DNA from: Demequina lignilytica
GTDB taxonomy: Bacteria; Actinomycetota; Actinomycetes; Actinomycetales; Demequinaceae
NCBI RefSeq assembly: GCF_030418305.1
Contig: NZ_JAUHPX010000005.1
Span: 124,001 to 188,000 of the forward strand
Length of the DNA stretch: 64,000 bases
Direction: 5' to 3'
Shown: positions 17,944 through 27,839 of the stretch, one piece after another
Layout of the letters: the number at the start of each line of letters is the position of its first letter
Position numbering within the stretch: the first letter of the stretch is position 1
Made by a program: the position numbers and the translations under genes
The notes under the pieces: model-generated
What the model saw: only the letters and a program-made list of their open reading frames with translations
Databases searched by the model: none
What the model was told of the DNA's origin: nothing

Positions 17944-19044
17944 TCAGACGGTCGCGGGCTCGGCCTGCGAGGCCCCCTCCACCGCGACGCCGGCGGCGTC
18001 CGGATGAGGGACCACAACCGCCCTCCCCAGCATCGTCCCCGCCTCGAGGCGGCCGTAGGCGTCCATCGCCTGGTCGAGCGAGCACGGCGTCACGTAGACC
18101 TCGAGCCGCCCGGCGCGGTACAGCGCGGAGAGCTCGTGGAGCTCCTCGAGGGTGCCCATGTACGTGCCCATGATCTCGGCCTCGAAGGGCGTCGTGTAGA
18201 AGCCCCAGTCCGTCCGGCCGCCCGCGAGCCCCACCACGGTGATGCGCCCGCGGACCGCGACCACCGCCTGGGCGAGCTGCATGGTCTCGGCGGTCCCCAC
18301 GAGGTCGAACACCGCGTCGACGCCGCGACCGCCGGTCAGCTCGCGGATGCGGGCCGCCTGGTCCTCGCCGCCGTCGACGATCACGGCGCCGCGGCGCGCC
18401 GCCAGGTCGCACGCCTCGGGCTTGAGGTCCGTGGCCAGGACGGTGGCGGCGGACATCTGGCGCAGGAGCTGCACCGCCAGCTGGCCCACCCCGCCGAGGC
18501 CGATCACGAGCGCGGTGCGCCCGCCCGCCGCGAGCTTCGGGAGCGCGAGCTTGACGGCGTGATAGGCGGTGAGGCCGGCATCGACCAGCGGTGCCGCCGC
18601 GATCGGGTCCGCGCCCTCGAGCGGGACCAGGTTCCGCACCGGCACGGTCATGTACTCGGCCATCCCGCCGTCCAGCCCGAGGCCGCTGCCGAGGTGGGTC
18701 ATCGAGGCCACGTTCACGCACAGCGTGTCCTCGCCGCGGGAGCACGACGAGCAGTGCCCGCAGCCGCGCGCCGCGTAGACCATGTAGGCGTCGCCCCTCT
18801 CCATGCCGACGACGCCCGGCCCGGCCTCCTCGACCCACCCCGTGACCTCGTGACCGAGGACATAGGCGGGCCGGAGCTGCGGCATCGCGATCGCCTCCTC
18901 GAAGATCGCGTAGAGCGCGACATCCGAGTGGCAGGCGCCCGAGCCGGCGACCTTGAGCAGCACCTCACCCGGGCCGGGGACAGGTCGCTCCACGTCGACC
19001 AGGGTGGGCCGCGTCTTCCACGCGTCGAATCGCACAGCCTTCAT
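17944..19044 (-). CDS. Zinc-dependent alcohol dehydrogenase (copy 2)
   Basis: A 366-residue paralogue of the downstream gene with the same motifs: GACHSDV, LGHE, the structural cluster CGHCSSCSRGEDTLC, and the cofactor loop GLGGVGQLA. The C-terminal half differs most in the substrate-pocket region (DWGFYTTPFEAEIMGTY against QWDFYSNPYEAELTNTY), so substrate preference may differ. The ATG has a GGGGGG stretch on the other strand and no obvious ribosome site. A hairpin separates it from copy 1. A TGTGA/TCACA palindrome lies 100 bases upstream. Confidence 0.92.
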   Translation of the reverse strand: MKAVRFDAWKTRPTLVDVERPVPGPGEVLLKVAGSGACHSDVALYAIFEEAIAMPQLRPAYVLGHEVTGWVEEAGPGVVGMERGDAYMVYAARGCGHCSSCSRGEDTLCVNVASMTHLGSGLGLDGGMAEYMTVPVRNLVPLEGADPIAAAPLVDAGLTAYHAVKLALPKLAAGGRTALVIGLGGVGQLAVQLLRQMSAATVLATDLKPEACDLAARRGAVIVDGGEDQAARIRELTGGRGVDAVFDLVGTAETMQLAQAVVAVRGRITVVGLAGGRTDWGFYTTPFEAEIMGTYMGTLEELHELSALYRAGRLEVYVTPCSLDQAMDAYGRLEAGTMLGRAVVVPHPDAAGVAVEGASQAEPATV

Positions 19045-19143
19045 GGGGGGGACTCCTGACCGGCACCCTGTCGCGGGGTCCACGCGGAGCGGGCGCCGTT
19101 GCTCGCCGCGTGCACTCCCGAGCATGGCACAACTTCGCGCAGA

Positions 19144-19163
19144 ATGTGAGTCCTGATTCACAT
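19144..19163 (-). promoter_or_regulatory. ATGTGA-N8-TCACAT palindrome upstream of alcohol dehydrogenase 2
   Basis: ATGTGA (19144-19149) and TCACAT (19158-19163) are perfect arms with an 8-base spacer. The half-sites are like those of Crp/GlxR regulators, but the usual Crp spacing between TGTGA and TCACA is six, so a different regulator or a non-standard site is possible. Confidence 0.45.
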
Positions 19164-19259
19164 ATGCCCGTCTGGCGTGCTCATGTCGAGGCGTCGGGGC
19201 GCGCCTCGATGCGCGAGCTCATCAACATCGCGGGGTCCGAGCCCCCGCGCGAGGGACGG

Positions 19260-20390
19260 TCAGCCGTGCTGGGCCTGGTACGGGCTGACCACCAGGTCGA
19301 CGCGCTGGAACTCCTTGAGGTCGGAGTAGCCGGTGGTCGCCATCGACCGCCGCAGCGCGCCCATGAGGTTGGAGGTGCCGTCGGCGTGCGACCCCGGCCC
19401 GAACAGGATCTCCTGCAGCGGCGCCACGGTGCCGACGTGGACGCGCTCGCCGCGGGGAAGCTCGTGGTGGTGCGCCTCCTGGCCCCAGTGGAAGCCGGAG
19501 CCGGGCGCCTCCTCGGCGCGCGCGAGCGCGGCGCCGAGCATGATGGCGTCCGCGCCGCAGGCGATCGCCTTGACGATGTCGCCCGACCGGCCCAGACCAC
19601 CGTCCGCGATCACGTGGACGTACCGGCCGCCCGACTCGTCGAGGTAGTCGCGGCGCGCCGCGGCGACGTCGGACACCGCGGTCGCCATCGGCGCGTGGAT
19701 GCCGAGGGTGGTGCGCGTGGTCTGCGCCGCGCCGCCGCCGAAGCCGACCAGGACGCCGGCCGCGCCCGTCCGCATGAGGTGGAGCGCCGCCTGGTACGTG
19801 GACGCCCCGCCGACGATCACGGGGACGTCGAGGTCGTAGATGAACTTCTTGAGGTTGAGCGGCTCGGCCTCGCCCGACACGTGCTCCGCGCTCACGGTGG
19901 TGCCGCGGATGACGAACAGGTCGACGCCCGCCTGAAGCACCGTCTCGTAGTGCTCCTGGGTCCGCTGCGGGCTCAGCGCGCCCGCGACGACCACGCCGGC
20001 GGCGCGGATCTCCTGCAGGCGCTGCGTGATGAGGTGGTCCTTGATGGGCTCGCAGTAGAGCTCCTGCATGCGCGCGGTGGCGTGCTCGGGACCCATCGCG
20101 GCGATCTCGGCGAGCTGGTCCGTGGGGTCCTCGTACCGCGTCCACAGGCCCTCGAGGTCGAGGACGCCCAGACCACCCGCGTGGCCGAGCGCGATCGCGG
20201 TAGCGGGGCTCATCACCGAGTCCATGGGTGCGCCGATGACGGGGATCTGGAACTGGAACGCGTCGATCTGCCACCCGAGGCTGACCACCTTCGGGTCACG
20301 CGTGCGCCGCGAGGGCACCACCGCGATGTCGTCGAAGGAGTAGGCCCGGCGGCCGCGCTTGCCGCGGCCGATCTCGATCTCGTTGCTCAC
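19260..20390 (-). CDS. guaB3: GuaB3 family IMP dehydrogenase-related protein
   Basis: A 376-residue TIM-barrel protein of the GuaB3 family, the actinobacterial IMP dehydrogenase relative without CBS domains. It begins EIEIGRGKRGRRAYSFDDIAVVPSRRT, the usual GuaB3 start, and keeps the phosphate-binding GGLGRSGD and GADAIMLG loops. The GSICTTR active-site loop of true IMPDH is not present, so activity on IMP is uncertain; some GuaB3 proteins have been linked to GMP reduction. The GTG start lies eight bases after a TAGGCT box, so the leader is nearly absent. guaB is encoded about 3 kb away. Confidence 0.92.
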   Translation of the reverse strand: MSNEIEIGRGKRGRRAYSFDDIAVVPSRRTRDPKVVSLGWQIDAFQFQIPVIGAPMDSVMSPATAIALGHAGGLGVLDLEGLWTRYEDPTDQLAEIAAMGPEHATARMQELYCEPIKDHLITQRLQEIRAAGVVVAGALSPQRTQEHYETVLQAGVDLFVIRGTTVSAEHVSGEAEPLNLKKFIYDLDVPVIVGGASTYQAALHLMRTGAAGVLVGFGGGAAQTTRTTLGIHAPMATAVSDVAAARRDYLDESGGRYVHVIADGGLGRSGDIVKAIACGADAIMLGAALARAEEAPGSGFHWGQEAHHHELPRGERVHVGTVAPLQEILFGPGSHADGTSNLMGALRRSMATTGYSDLKEFQRVDLVVSPYQAQHG

Positions 20391-20428
20391 GGGTCACTAG
20401 CCTATCGTCCGCGCACGCCCCGGCACGT

Positions 20429-20440
20429 GGGACGATGCGG
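20429..20440 (+). repeat. Intergenic copy of the dispersed GGACGATGCG word
   Basis: GGGACGATGCGG in the 106-base gap between the divergent guaB3 and exonuclease genes. No pairing partner is visible nearby, so here it is not part of a hairpin. Confidence 0.65.
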
Positions 20441-20484
20441 GACCGCCTGGGGACGGAACGTCACCCGGCGTCGGTGGTCCGTGC

Positions 20485-20497
20485 CAGGCTGGGACCA
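20485..20497 (+). promoter_or_regulatory. Leaderless -10 box of the exonuclease gene
   Basis: CAGGCT at 20485-20490 lies six bases before the ATG at 20497, with no ribosome site. Confidence 0.5.
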
Positions 20498-21249
20498 TGA
20501 GCTGGATCGATCAGACCATGGTGGGCTTCGACACCGAGACCACGGGCGTCGCGACGGCGCGCGACCGCATCGTCACCGCCGCCCTCATCACCCGCACGGG
20601 GCACGACGTCTCCGCCCGCACCTGGCTCATCGACCCGGGCGTCGAGATCCCGGCGGCCGCCACCGCGGTGCATGGCATCAGCACCGAGCGCGCCCGCGCG
20701 GAGGGACAGGTGCCGGCGGAGGCGCTCGAGCAGATCGCCGCGGAGCTCGCCCAGGCGCTCAACGCGGGTCAGCCGGTGGTCGCCTACAACGCGCAGTTCG
20801 ACCTCACCATCCTCGAGCACGAGCTCGCGCGGCACGGCCTGCCGTCGCTGGTCTCGCGCCTCGACCGCGGCGAGATCCGCCCCGTCGTGGACCCCTACGT
20901 GCTCGACCGCCACCTCGACCGCTACCGCAAGGGCTCACGCAAGCTCATCGACCTCTGCACGCTGTACGCGGTCAGGGTCGAGGCGGATTCGCTGCATGCG
21001 GCGGACGCCGACGTGCTCGCCACGCTCGAGCTGGTCCGGGCCCTCGCGGCCGCGTACCCGGCCCTCGCCTCGGTCGAGCTCGACGCCCTGCACGACCAGC
21101 AGATCTCCGCGTACAAGGACTGGGCCACGGGGTTCGCGGCGTGGCTGAAGTCGCGCGGCCGGACGGAGGACCTGCCGGACCCGCGGTGGCCGCTCGTGCC
21201 GCGCCTCGACGCCGTCGACGAGGCGCCCGAGGGCACGCTGTTCGCCTGA
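20497..21249 (+). CDS. DnaQ-like 3'-5' exonuclease
   Basis: A 250-residue DEDDh exonuclease. Exo I is FDTETTG (11-17, Asp-12 and Glu-14), exo II is YNAQFD (about 97-102), and exo III is HAADADVLAT (catalytic His then Asp, near 168-173). HGIS, typical of the epsilon/RNase T group, is also present. It would remove nucleotides from 3' ends of DNA or RNA using two metal ions. There is no polymerase or BRCT domain, so it is a stand-alone enzyme; substrate (DNA proofreading or RNA trimming) cannot be told. Predicted leaderless. Confidence 0.88.
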   Translation: MSWIDQTMVGFDTETTGVATARDRIVTAALITRTGHDVSARTWLIDPGVEIPAAATAVHGISTERARAEGQVPAEALEQIAAELAQALNAGQPVVAYNAQFDLTILEHELARHGLPSLVSRLDRGEIRPVVDPYVLDRHLDRYRKGSRKLIDLCTLYAVRVEADSLHAADADVLATLELVRALAAAYPALASVELDALHDQQISAYKDWATGFAAWLKSRGRTEDLPDPRWPLVPRLDAVDEAPEGTLFA

Positions 21250-21395
21250 TCCCCCGGCGCGCCGCCGGGCGTCGCCGGACGAACAGACCGGCGCGGCACG
21301 GCCGCGCGACGTCGTGTCGCGACTTGGGGAGGGCGGTCTCCTGAGCGTCACCGGGGCGGGGTTACAGTCGAGTCACCCCTGAACTGGAGGATGCA

Positions 21396-22673
21396 ATGGA
21401 GCATTCCGGTGCCACGGCCACGGCCGTGCTGCCTGCCAACCCCCTCGCCGATGCTCACGCGCAGCTCGCCGAGGCGGTCGGACACCTCGGCCTGAGCGAG
21501 GGGACGCGACGCATGCTCGCGACCTCGCGGCGGGAGATGATGGTCTCGATCCCGCTGCGGCGCGATGACGGCTCGACCGCCGTCTACACCGGCTACCGCG
21601 TCCAGCACTCCCTCACCCGCGGCCCCGCGAAGGGCGGCCTCCGGTACGCGCCCTCGGTCGACCTCGACGAGGTCCGCGCGCTGGCGATGTGGATGACCTG
21701 GAAGTGCGCGCTCGTCGACGTGCCGTACGGCGGCGCCAAGGGCGGCGTCGCGATCGACCCGCGGGACCACTCGCACGCCGAGCTCGAGCGCGTCACGCGC
21801 AGGTACACCACGGAGATCCTGCCGATCATCGGGCCCGAGGTCGACATCCCCGCTCCGGACATCGGCACCGACGAGTCGACCATGGCGTGGATCATGGACA
21901 CGTACTCCGTCGCCAAGGGCCACACGGTGCCCGGCGTGGTCACGGGCAAGCCGATCAGCCTCGGCGGCTCGCTGGGCCGCGCGCTGGCCACGTCCCGCGG
22001 AGTCGCGCACATCGCGCTGATGGCGATGGCGTCGCGCGGCATGCGGCCGGAGCACGCCACCGCCGCCGTGCAGGGCTTCGGCAAGGTGGGTCGCGGGGCC
22101 GCACGGCTGCTCGCGGAGGCGGGCGTGAAGATCCGGGCCGTGAGCGACATCGACGGCGCGATCTACATGCACGAAGGCCTCGACATCGCGCGCCTGGGCG
22201 AGCACGTCGACCGCTCGGGATCGGTGATGGGCTTCGACGGAGCGGAGGCGATCGACCCGGGATACCTGCTGACCCTCGACGTCGACGTGCTGGTGCCGGC
22301 GGCGGTCGAGGGCGTCCTCACCGAGGCCAACGCCGACCGGGTACAGGCCTCGATCGTCGTCGAGGGGGCCAACGGCCCCACCACCAAGGCGGCCGACAGG
22401 ATCCTGCGCGAGCGGGACGTGCTGGTGGTGCCGGACATCCTTGCCAACGCGGGCGGCGTGGTCGTCTCGTACTTCGAGTGGGTGCAGGCGAACCAGGCCT
22501 ACCAGTGGAGCGAGCGGGACGTGAACGACCGGCTCGAGGAGCGGATGACCCGCGCGTGGCACGACGTGGTCGACTACGCGGGAGCCCACCGGCTCACGTA
22601 CCGTCAGGCCGCCACCGCGCTCGCGGTGCAGCGCGTGACCGAGGCCCACCGGCTGCGCGGCCTCTACCCCTGA
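21396..22673 (+). CDS. gdhA: Glutamate dehydrogenase (Glu/Leu/Phe/Val family)
   Basis: A 425-residue hexameric-type glutamate dehydrogenase, converting glutamate to 2-oxoglutarate and ammonia with NAD(P). The substrate-binding loop PAKGGLRY (about 71-78), the catalytic Lys region VPYGGAKGGV (about 108-117) and the Rossmann loop QGFGKVGRGAARL (about 228) are present. Length fits the short catabolic/NAD type (410-430). A GGAGG ribosome site lies seven bases before the ATG. A hairpin shared with the convergent TSUP gene follows. Cofactor choice (NAD or NADP) is not decided by what I can see. Confidence 0.93.
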   Translation: MEHSGATATAVLPANPLADAHAQLAEAVGHLGLSEGTRRMLATSRREMMVSIPLRRDDGSTAVYTGYRVQHSLTRGPAKGGLRYAPSVDLDEVRALAMWMTWKCALVDVPYGGAKGGVAIDPRDHSHAELERVTRRYTTEILPIIGPEVDIPAPDIGTDESTMAWIMDTYSVAKGHTVPGVVTGKPISLGGSLGRALATSRGVAHIALMAMASRGMRPEHATAAVQGFGKVGRGAARLLAEAGVKIRAVSDIDGAIYMHEGLDIARLGEHVDRSGSVMGFDGAEAIDPGYLLTLDVDVLVPAAVEGVLTEANADRVQASIVVEGANGPTTKAADRILRERDVLVVPDILANAGGVVVSYFEWVQANQAYQWSERDVNDRLEERMTRAWHDVVDYAGAHRLTYRQAATALAVQRVTEAHRLRGLYP

Positions 22674-22680
22674 TCGACGC

Positions 22681-22716
22681 GGCTCCGCGCGACCCTTCGG
22701 GCCGTCGCGCGGAGCC
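22681..22716. terminator. Bidirectional terminator between gdhA and the TSUP gene
   Basis: Perfect 13-base arms (22681-22693 and 22704-22716) enclose a 10-base loop containing CCTTCGGG. The convergent genes end at 22673 and 22721. Confidence 0.75.
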
Positions 22717-22720
22717 CGGA

Positions 22721-23470
22721 TCAGCCGAGCAGCACGCGCACGAGCATGCCAGCGCTCATCACCACGATCAGCACGCGCAGCACCACCGGCGACACCTTGA
22801 AGAGCACGTGCGACGCGACGTAGGCGCCGACGAGCTGACCCACGATCATCACGCCGCCCACGAGCCACACCATCTTCCCCGCGACGGCGAACACCAGCAG
22901 CGACGCGACGTTGGTGGCGAAGTTGAGGGTCTTGGCGACGGCGGTCGACCGCGGCAGCTCGTACGCCCGGAGCGTGACGCCCGCGAGGGCGAACAGCGAG
23001 CCCGTCCCCGGCCCGAAGGCGCCGTCGTAGGCGCCGATCGCCGGCACCACGGTGGCCTCGTAGGGCGCCGCGGACATCCGCTCGCGCTCGGGAGGGCGAT
23101 GCGCCTTCGGCACGAAGGCGAAGTAGGCGGCGATCGCCCCCAGCACGACCGGGATCACGACCCGCAACGCGTCTGAGTCAGCGAACTGAATCGCTACGGA
23201 GCCGGCCGCCGATCCCAGGAAGGCCCACAGCATCGGCCAGCGCGCATCGTCCCACCGCACGCGCCGGTGCCGCAGCATCTGCAGCGTCGCCATGCCCGTG
23301 CCGAACGAGCCCTGCAGCTTGTTCGTGCCGAGCGCCTGCAGCGGCGGCACGCCGGCGAGCAGGAGCGCGGGCAGCGTCAGCAGCCCGCCTCCTCCCGCGA
23401 GGGTGTCGAGGAACCCGGCGAGGAGCGCGACCAGCCCGAGGACCAGCAGCACCTGCCAGGTGATGTCCAC
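22721..23470 (-). CDS. TSUP (TauE/SafE) family permease
   Basis: A 249-residue protein with about eight helices. It carries the family's duplicated motif: GFLDTLAGGGGLLTLPALL near residues 19-37 and GAYDGAFGPGTGSLFALAG in the second half. TSUP proteins move sulfite, sulfoacetate or other sulfur-containing and organic anions; the direction and substrate here are unknown. The GTG start touches the guaB stop (TAG), so it is probably co-transcribed behind guaB. It contains one copy of the dispersed 10-mer (23243). Confidence 0.88.
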   Translation of the reverse strand: MDITWQVLLVLGLVALLAGFLDTLAGGGGLLTLPALLLAGVPPLQALGTNKLQGSFGTGMATLQMLRHRRVRWDDARWPMLWAFLGSAAGSVAIQFADSDALRVVIPVVLGAIAAYFAFVPKAHRPPERERMSAAPYEATVVPAIGAYDGAFGPGTGSLFALAGVTLRAYELPRSTAVAKTLNFATNVASLLVFAVAGKMVWLVGGVMIVGQLVGAYVASHVLFKVSPVVLRVLIVVMSAGMLVRVLLG

Positions 23471-24994
<1,524 letters not shown>

Positions 24995-25194
24995 GGCCGC
25001 GGAGGACGCCGTGCGGCACCGTCCGAAATCGGGGGTTCACAAGCCCCGGGAACAGGTGTTATGAATGGCAGTGAGGGCGGGTGGTGCCCGACGGTGAGAT
25101 GTCGGTGACCGCTTGGATACCAAGGAAGACACCTACCGGATCGGGCGGCAATGGGGCCGAGCGATCCGCCCGAGACATCCATAGGGGGCACCTC

Positions 25195-25485
25195 ATGGAA
25201 GCCGTGGCGAAGCTGCCGGCACCGACGCAGGACCAATGGGAATGGCAATACGAGGGCGCCTGCCGGGGCGCCGATCCCGATCTGTTCTTCCACCCCGAGG
25301 GCGAACGCGGCGCGGCGAGGCGCCGGCGGGCCGAGAACGCCAAGGAGTTCTGCGCCCGCTGCCCCGTGCTGGACCTCTGCCGCGAGCGCTCGCTCATGGC
25401 GCGCGAGCCGTTCGGCGTGTGGGGCGGCCTCAGCGAGGACGAGCGCCACGCGATGCTGAGCAACAGGCTGCGCGCGGCCAGCTGA
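25195..25485 (+). CDS. whiB3: WhiB family iron-sulfur regulator (WhiB3/WhiD type)
   Basis: A 96-residue WhiB-like protein. Four Cys at 23, 53, 56 and 62 (C-X29-C-X2-C-X5-C) would bind a 4Fe-4S cluster, followed by the FGVWGG turn and SEDER basic tail. The stretches WEWQYEGACRG, FFHPEGERG and AREPFGVWGG place it with WhiB3/WhiD, which bind the primary sigma factor and respond to redox state or nitric oxide. The ATG at 25195 is chosen because AGGGGG precedes it at the right distance and homologues begin just before the conserved Trp; the frame is open upstream. A leader of unknown length precedes it. Confidence 0.92.
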   Translation: MEAVAKLPAPTQDQWEWQYEGACRGADPDLFFHPEGERGAARRRRAENAKEFCARCPVLDLCRERSLMAREPFGVWGGLSEDERHAMLSNRLRAAS

Positions 25486-25495
25486 CCCGACGACG

Positions 25496-25531
25496 CAGAA
25501 GGCTCCCGGGCGGATGCCCGGGAGCCTTCTG
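25496..25531. terminator. Bidirectional terminator between whiB3 and groES
   Basis: Perfect 16-base arms (25496-25511 and 25516-25531) with a GGAT tetraloop. AGAAGG/CCTTCT ends give a weak U-rich side in either direction. The convergent genes end at 25485 and 25546. Confidence 0.85.
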
Positions 25532-25545
25532 ACGTGCGCGGCTGG

Positions 25546-25839
25546 TCAGCCGACGATGGCGAGCAGGTCGCGCGCGGAGAGGATCAGGAACTCCTCGCCG
25601 GCGTACTTGACCTCGGTGCCGCCGTACTTGCTGTAGATCACGCGGTCGCCGACGTTGACGTCGAGCGGAACGCGGTTGCCGTTGTCGTCGATGCGACCCG
25701 GACCCACGGCCACGACCTCGCCCTCCTGGGGCTTCTCCTTGGCCGTGTCAGGGATCACGAGTCCGGACGCGGTGGTCGTCTCGGCGGCAGCCGCCTTGAC
25801 GACGACCTTGTCCTCCAGAGGCTTGATGGAGACCGACAC
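25546..25839 (-). CDS. groES: GroES co-chaperonin
   Basis: A 97-residue 10-kDa chaperonin that caps GroEL during ATP-driven folding in the cytosol. It has the [12 protein letters not shown] start, the mobile-loop region [19 protein letters not shown], and the roof GRIDDNG. The GTG at 25839 is preferred over one 12 bases upstream because it has GAGG at normal spacing and gives the usual length. A perfect CIRCE inverted repeat lies about 100 bases upstream, so HrcA control is expected. No groEL follows; the next gene is whiB3 facing the other way, so groEL must be elsewhere. Confidence 0.95.
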   Translation of the reverse strand: MSVSIKPLEDKVVVKAAAAETTTASGLVIPDTAKEKPQEGEVVAVGPGRIDDNGNRVPLDVNVGDRVIYSKYGGTEVKYAGEEFLILSARDLLAIVG

Positions 25840-25940
25840 TGCGGACCTCACCTTCCCTTGTCGAAGTGTGTGTGGTGCGGACCCTGTCTGCCGTCGCGGG
25901 GGTCAGACGTGGCTCCGCGCTCGTGGTGAGCAACGCCAAT

Positions 25941-25967
25941 TTAGCACTCTGGGAGCGCGAGTGCTAA
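25941..25967 (-). promoter_or_regulatory. CIRCE operator (HrcA binding site) of groES
   Basis: TTAGCACTC (25941-25949), a 9-base spacer, then GAGTGCTAA (25959-25967): a perfect match to the CIRCE consensus. HrcA binds it as a dimer and represses groES until heat or misfolding stress. It also lies about 40 bases upstream of the divergent methyltransferase start. Confidence 0.95.
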
Positions 25968-26007
25968 CGCGGGCGCGGCTGTTCGCCCCGCGTGAAAAGA
26001 TCGGCGC

Positions 26008-27186
26008 ATGGACGCCGCGACCGCCCGCCTCACGGTGAGCCCGGCCTGCCTGTCGCTCGCGGAGGAGCTGCGCGAGGTCGGGCCCGCCGACGAGCTCCGC
26101 GTCGGGGAGCGCCTCCGGCGCGAGGGCCACGACGGCTCCCTGGTCGCGGCGGCGATGACCCTCGCCGGGCTCCGCCGCGAGGCGCGCGCACGTCTCGGGG
26201 AGCAGGCCGACGCGCTGGTGCTGCACCGCGCGGGGCTCGAGCAGGCGACGCGCGCCGTGGTGGCCGGGCTCCACGCGGAGCGCTTCGCGGAGGCGGGCTG
26301 CGCCCGCGTCGCCGACCTCACCTGCGGCCTGGGGCTCGACGCGCGCGCCATCGCCGCGCGAGGCATCGCCGTGACGGCGTTCGAGGCCGACGAGGCCACC
26401 GCCCTGCTCGCGCGCCGCAACCTTGCGCCATGGCCGGAGTCGCGGGTGCTCCACGGCGACTCCCTCGAGGGCCTCGCGGCCCTGGCGGACGATGCGGTGG
26501 ACGGGGTGTTCGCCGACCCGGCCAGGCGCAGCGCACGGGGACGCCACCACGACCCCGCCGACTACTCGCCGCGCCTCGACGCGGTGCTCGAGCTGCGGGG
26601 CTCCGTGCGCGCGCTCGGCGTCAAGGTCGGACCCGGGATCCCGCACGCGGCGATCCCGGCCGACATGGAGGCGCAGTGGGTCAGCGTGGACGGGGACGTC
26701 GTCGAGGCCGGCCTGTGGGCGGGCGACGCGTCGCGCGGCGCGGGTCACTCCGCGCTCGTGATCTCCGACGGGGACGCGCACGAGCTCGCGGGTCCGACCG
26801 ACCGCGGCGAGGCGGGACCGCTGGACGCCCACCTGCTCGAGCCCGACGGCGCCGTGATCCGCGCGGGCCTGGTCGGAGAGCTCGCCGCACGGATCGGCGC
26901 GCACCTGGTCGACCCGACCATCGCCTATCTGACCGCGGCGCACGTCGAGGCGACGCCCTTCGCCCGCGCCTACCGGGTGATCGAGACGCTGCCGCTGGAC
27001 GTGAAGCGGCTCGCGGCGGCGCTCCGGGCCCGCGACGTGGGCGCGGTCGACATCAAGAAGCGCGGGGTCGACCTCACCCCCGAGCAGCTCCGGCCGCGCC
27101 TCAAGCTGAAGGGGACCCGTCGCGAGACCCTGGTCCTCACCCGCGTCGCCGGGAGGCACACCGCGCTGATCGTCGAGCCCGTCTGA
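26008..27186 (+). CDS. Class I SAM methyltransferase with THUMP-like domain
   Basis: A 392-residue protein. Residues about 90-190 form a Rossmann methyltransferase core with a SAM loop VADLTCGLGLDARAIA and a motif IV-like FADPARR (DPPR-type, as in base methyltransferases). The C-terminal about 70 residues (VKRLAAALRARDVGAVDIKKRGVD onward) match the THUMP-like domain paired with this class. The family is usually annotated as a nucleic-acid or tRNA methyltransferase of unknown target. The ATG follows AAAGAT six bases upstream, with no ribosome site. Confidence 0.8.
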   Translation: MDAATARLTVSPACLSLAEELREVGPADELRVGERLRREGHDGSLVAAAMTLAGLRREARARLGEQADALVLHRAGLEQATRAVVAGLHAERFAEAGCARVADLTCGLGLDARAIAARGIAVTAFEADEATALLARRNLAPWPESRVLHGDSLEGLAALADDAVDGVFADPARRSARGRHHDPADYSPRLDAVLELRGSVRALGVKVGPGIPHAAIPADMEAQWVSVDGDVVEAGLWAGDASRGAGHSALVISDGDAHELAGPTDRGEAGPLDAHLLEPDGAVIRAGLVGELAARIGAHLVDPTIAYLTAAHVEATPFARAYRVIETLPLDVKRLAAALRARDVGAVDIKKRGVDLTPEQLRPRLKLKGTRRETLVLTRVAGRHTALIVEPV

Positions 27187-27191
27187 CCCGT

Positions 27192-27839
27192 TCAGGCGCC
27201 CCACGCGAGCGAGACCGCGAGCACCAGCATCACCGTCGCGATGAGGCCGTCGAGGATCCTCCACGCGCCCGGCCGGTCGAGCACGCCGCTCAGCAGCCGG
27301 GCGCCGTAGCCCAGGCCGGTGAACCACACCACGCTGCCGGTCACGGCGCCGGCGGCGAAGATCCAGCGCGCCTCGCCGTAGGAGCCCGCCACGGACCCCA
27401 GGAGCAGCACGGTGTCCAGGTAGACATGGGGGTTGAGCCACGTCAGCGCGAGCGCGGTCACCGCGACCGCGCGGAGCCCCGCACCCGTCGCGACCGTGCG
27501 GCCGCCCGTGACGGCGTGGCCGGCGGCGGTGCCACCCGCATCGTCCGGATGCAGGGTCTCGCCGCCCTTCCACGCGCGCCTCGCCGCGAGCAGGGCGTAG
27601 CCGAGCAGGAAGACGGCGCCCGCCCATCGCGCGCCCGTCTCGAGCCACGGCCGCGAGGCGATGGCGGCGCCCATCCCGGACACGCCGAGCGCGATGAGCA
27701 GGGCGTCCGAGACCGCGCAGATGAGCACCACCGCGCCGACATGCTCCCGCCTCAGCCCCTGGCGCAGCACGAACACGTTCTGCGCACCGATCGCGACGAT
27801 CAGCGAGAGACCGAGCCCGAGGCCCGCCAGGAACGTCAT
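27192..27839 (-). CDS. LysE/ArgO-type amino acid exporter
   Basis: A 215-residue protein with six helices and the LysE-family start GLGLSLIVAIGAQNVFVLRQGLRREHV, in which the GAQNVFVLRQG loop is diagnostic of the LysE/ArgO subgroup (basic amino acid export). WLNPHVYLDTVLLLGSV in the second half is the matching repeat. The likely substrate is lysine or arginine, but this is inferred from the subgroup. No LysG-type regulator gene is adjacent, which is unlike Corynebacterium. The ATG overlaps the stop of the GH3 lipoprotein (ATGA), an unrelated partner. Confidence 0.9.
   Translation of the reverse strand: MTFLAGLGLGLSLIVAIGAQNVFVLRQGLRREHVGAVVLICAVSDALLIALGVSGMGAAIASRPWLETGARWAGAVFLLGYALLAARRAWKGGETLHPDDAGGTAAGHAVTGGRTVATGAGLRAVAVTALALTWLNPHVYLDTVLLLGSVAGSYGEARWIFAAGAVTGSVVWFTGLGYGARLLSGVLDRPGAWRILDGLIATVMLVLAVSLAWGA

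Noticed and set aside
19144-19163. A canonical Crp/GlxR site
   Set aside because: The half-sites match, but the spacing between TGTGA and TCACA is eight rather than six, so I kept it only as a generic palindrome.
25010-25194. An N-terminal extension of the WhiB protein from an upstream ATG (25081)
   Set aside because: The frame is open, but WhiB3/WhiD homologues begin just before the conserved Trp, and AGGGGG is correctly spaced only for the ATG at 25195.
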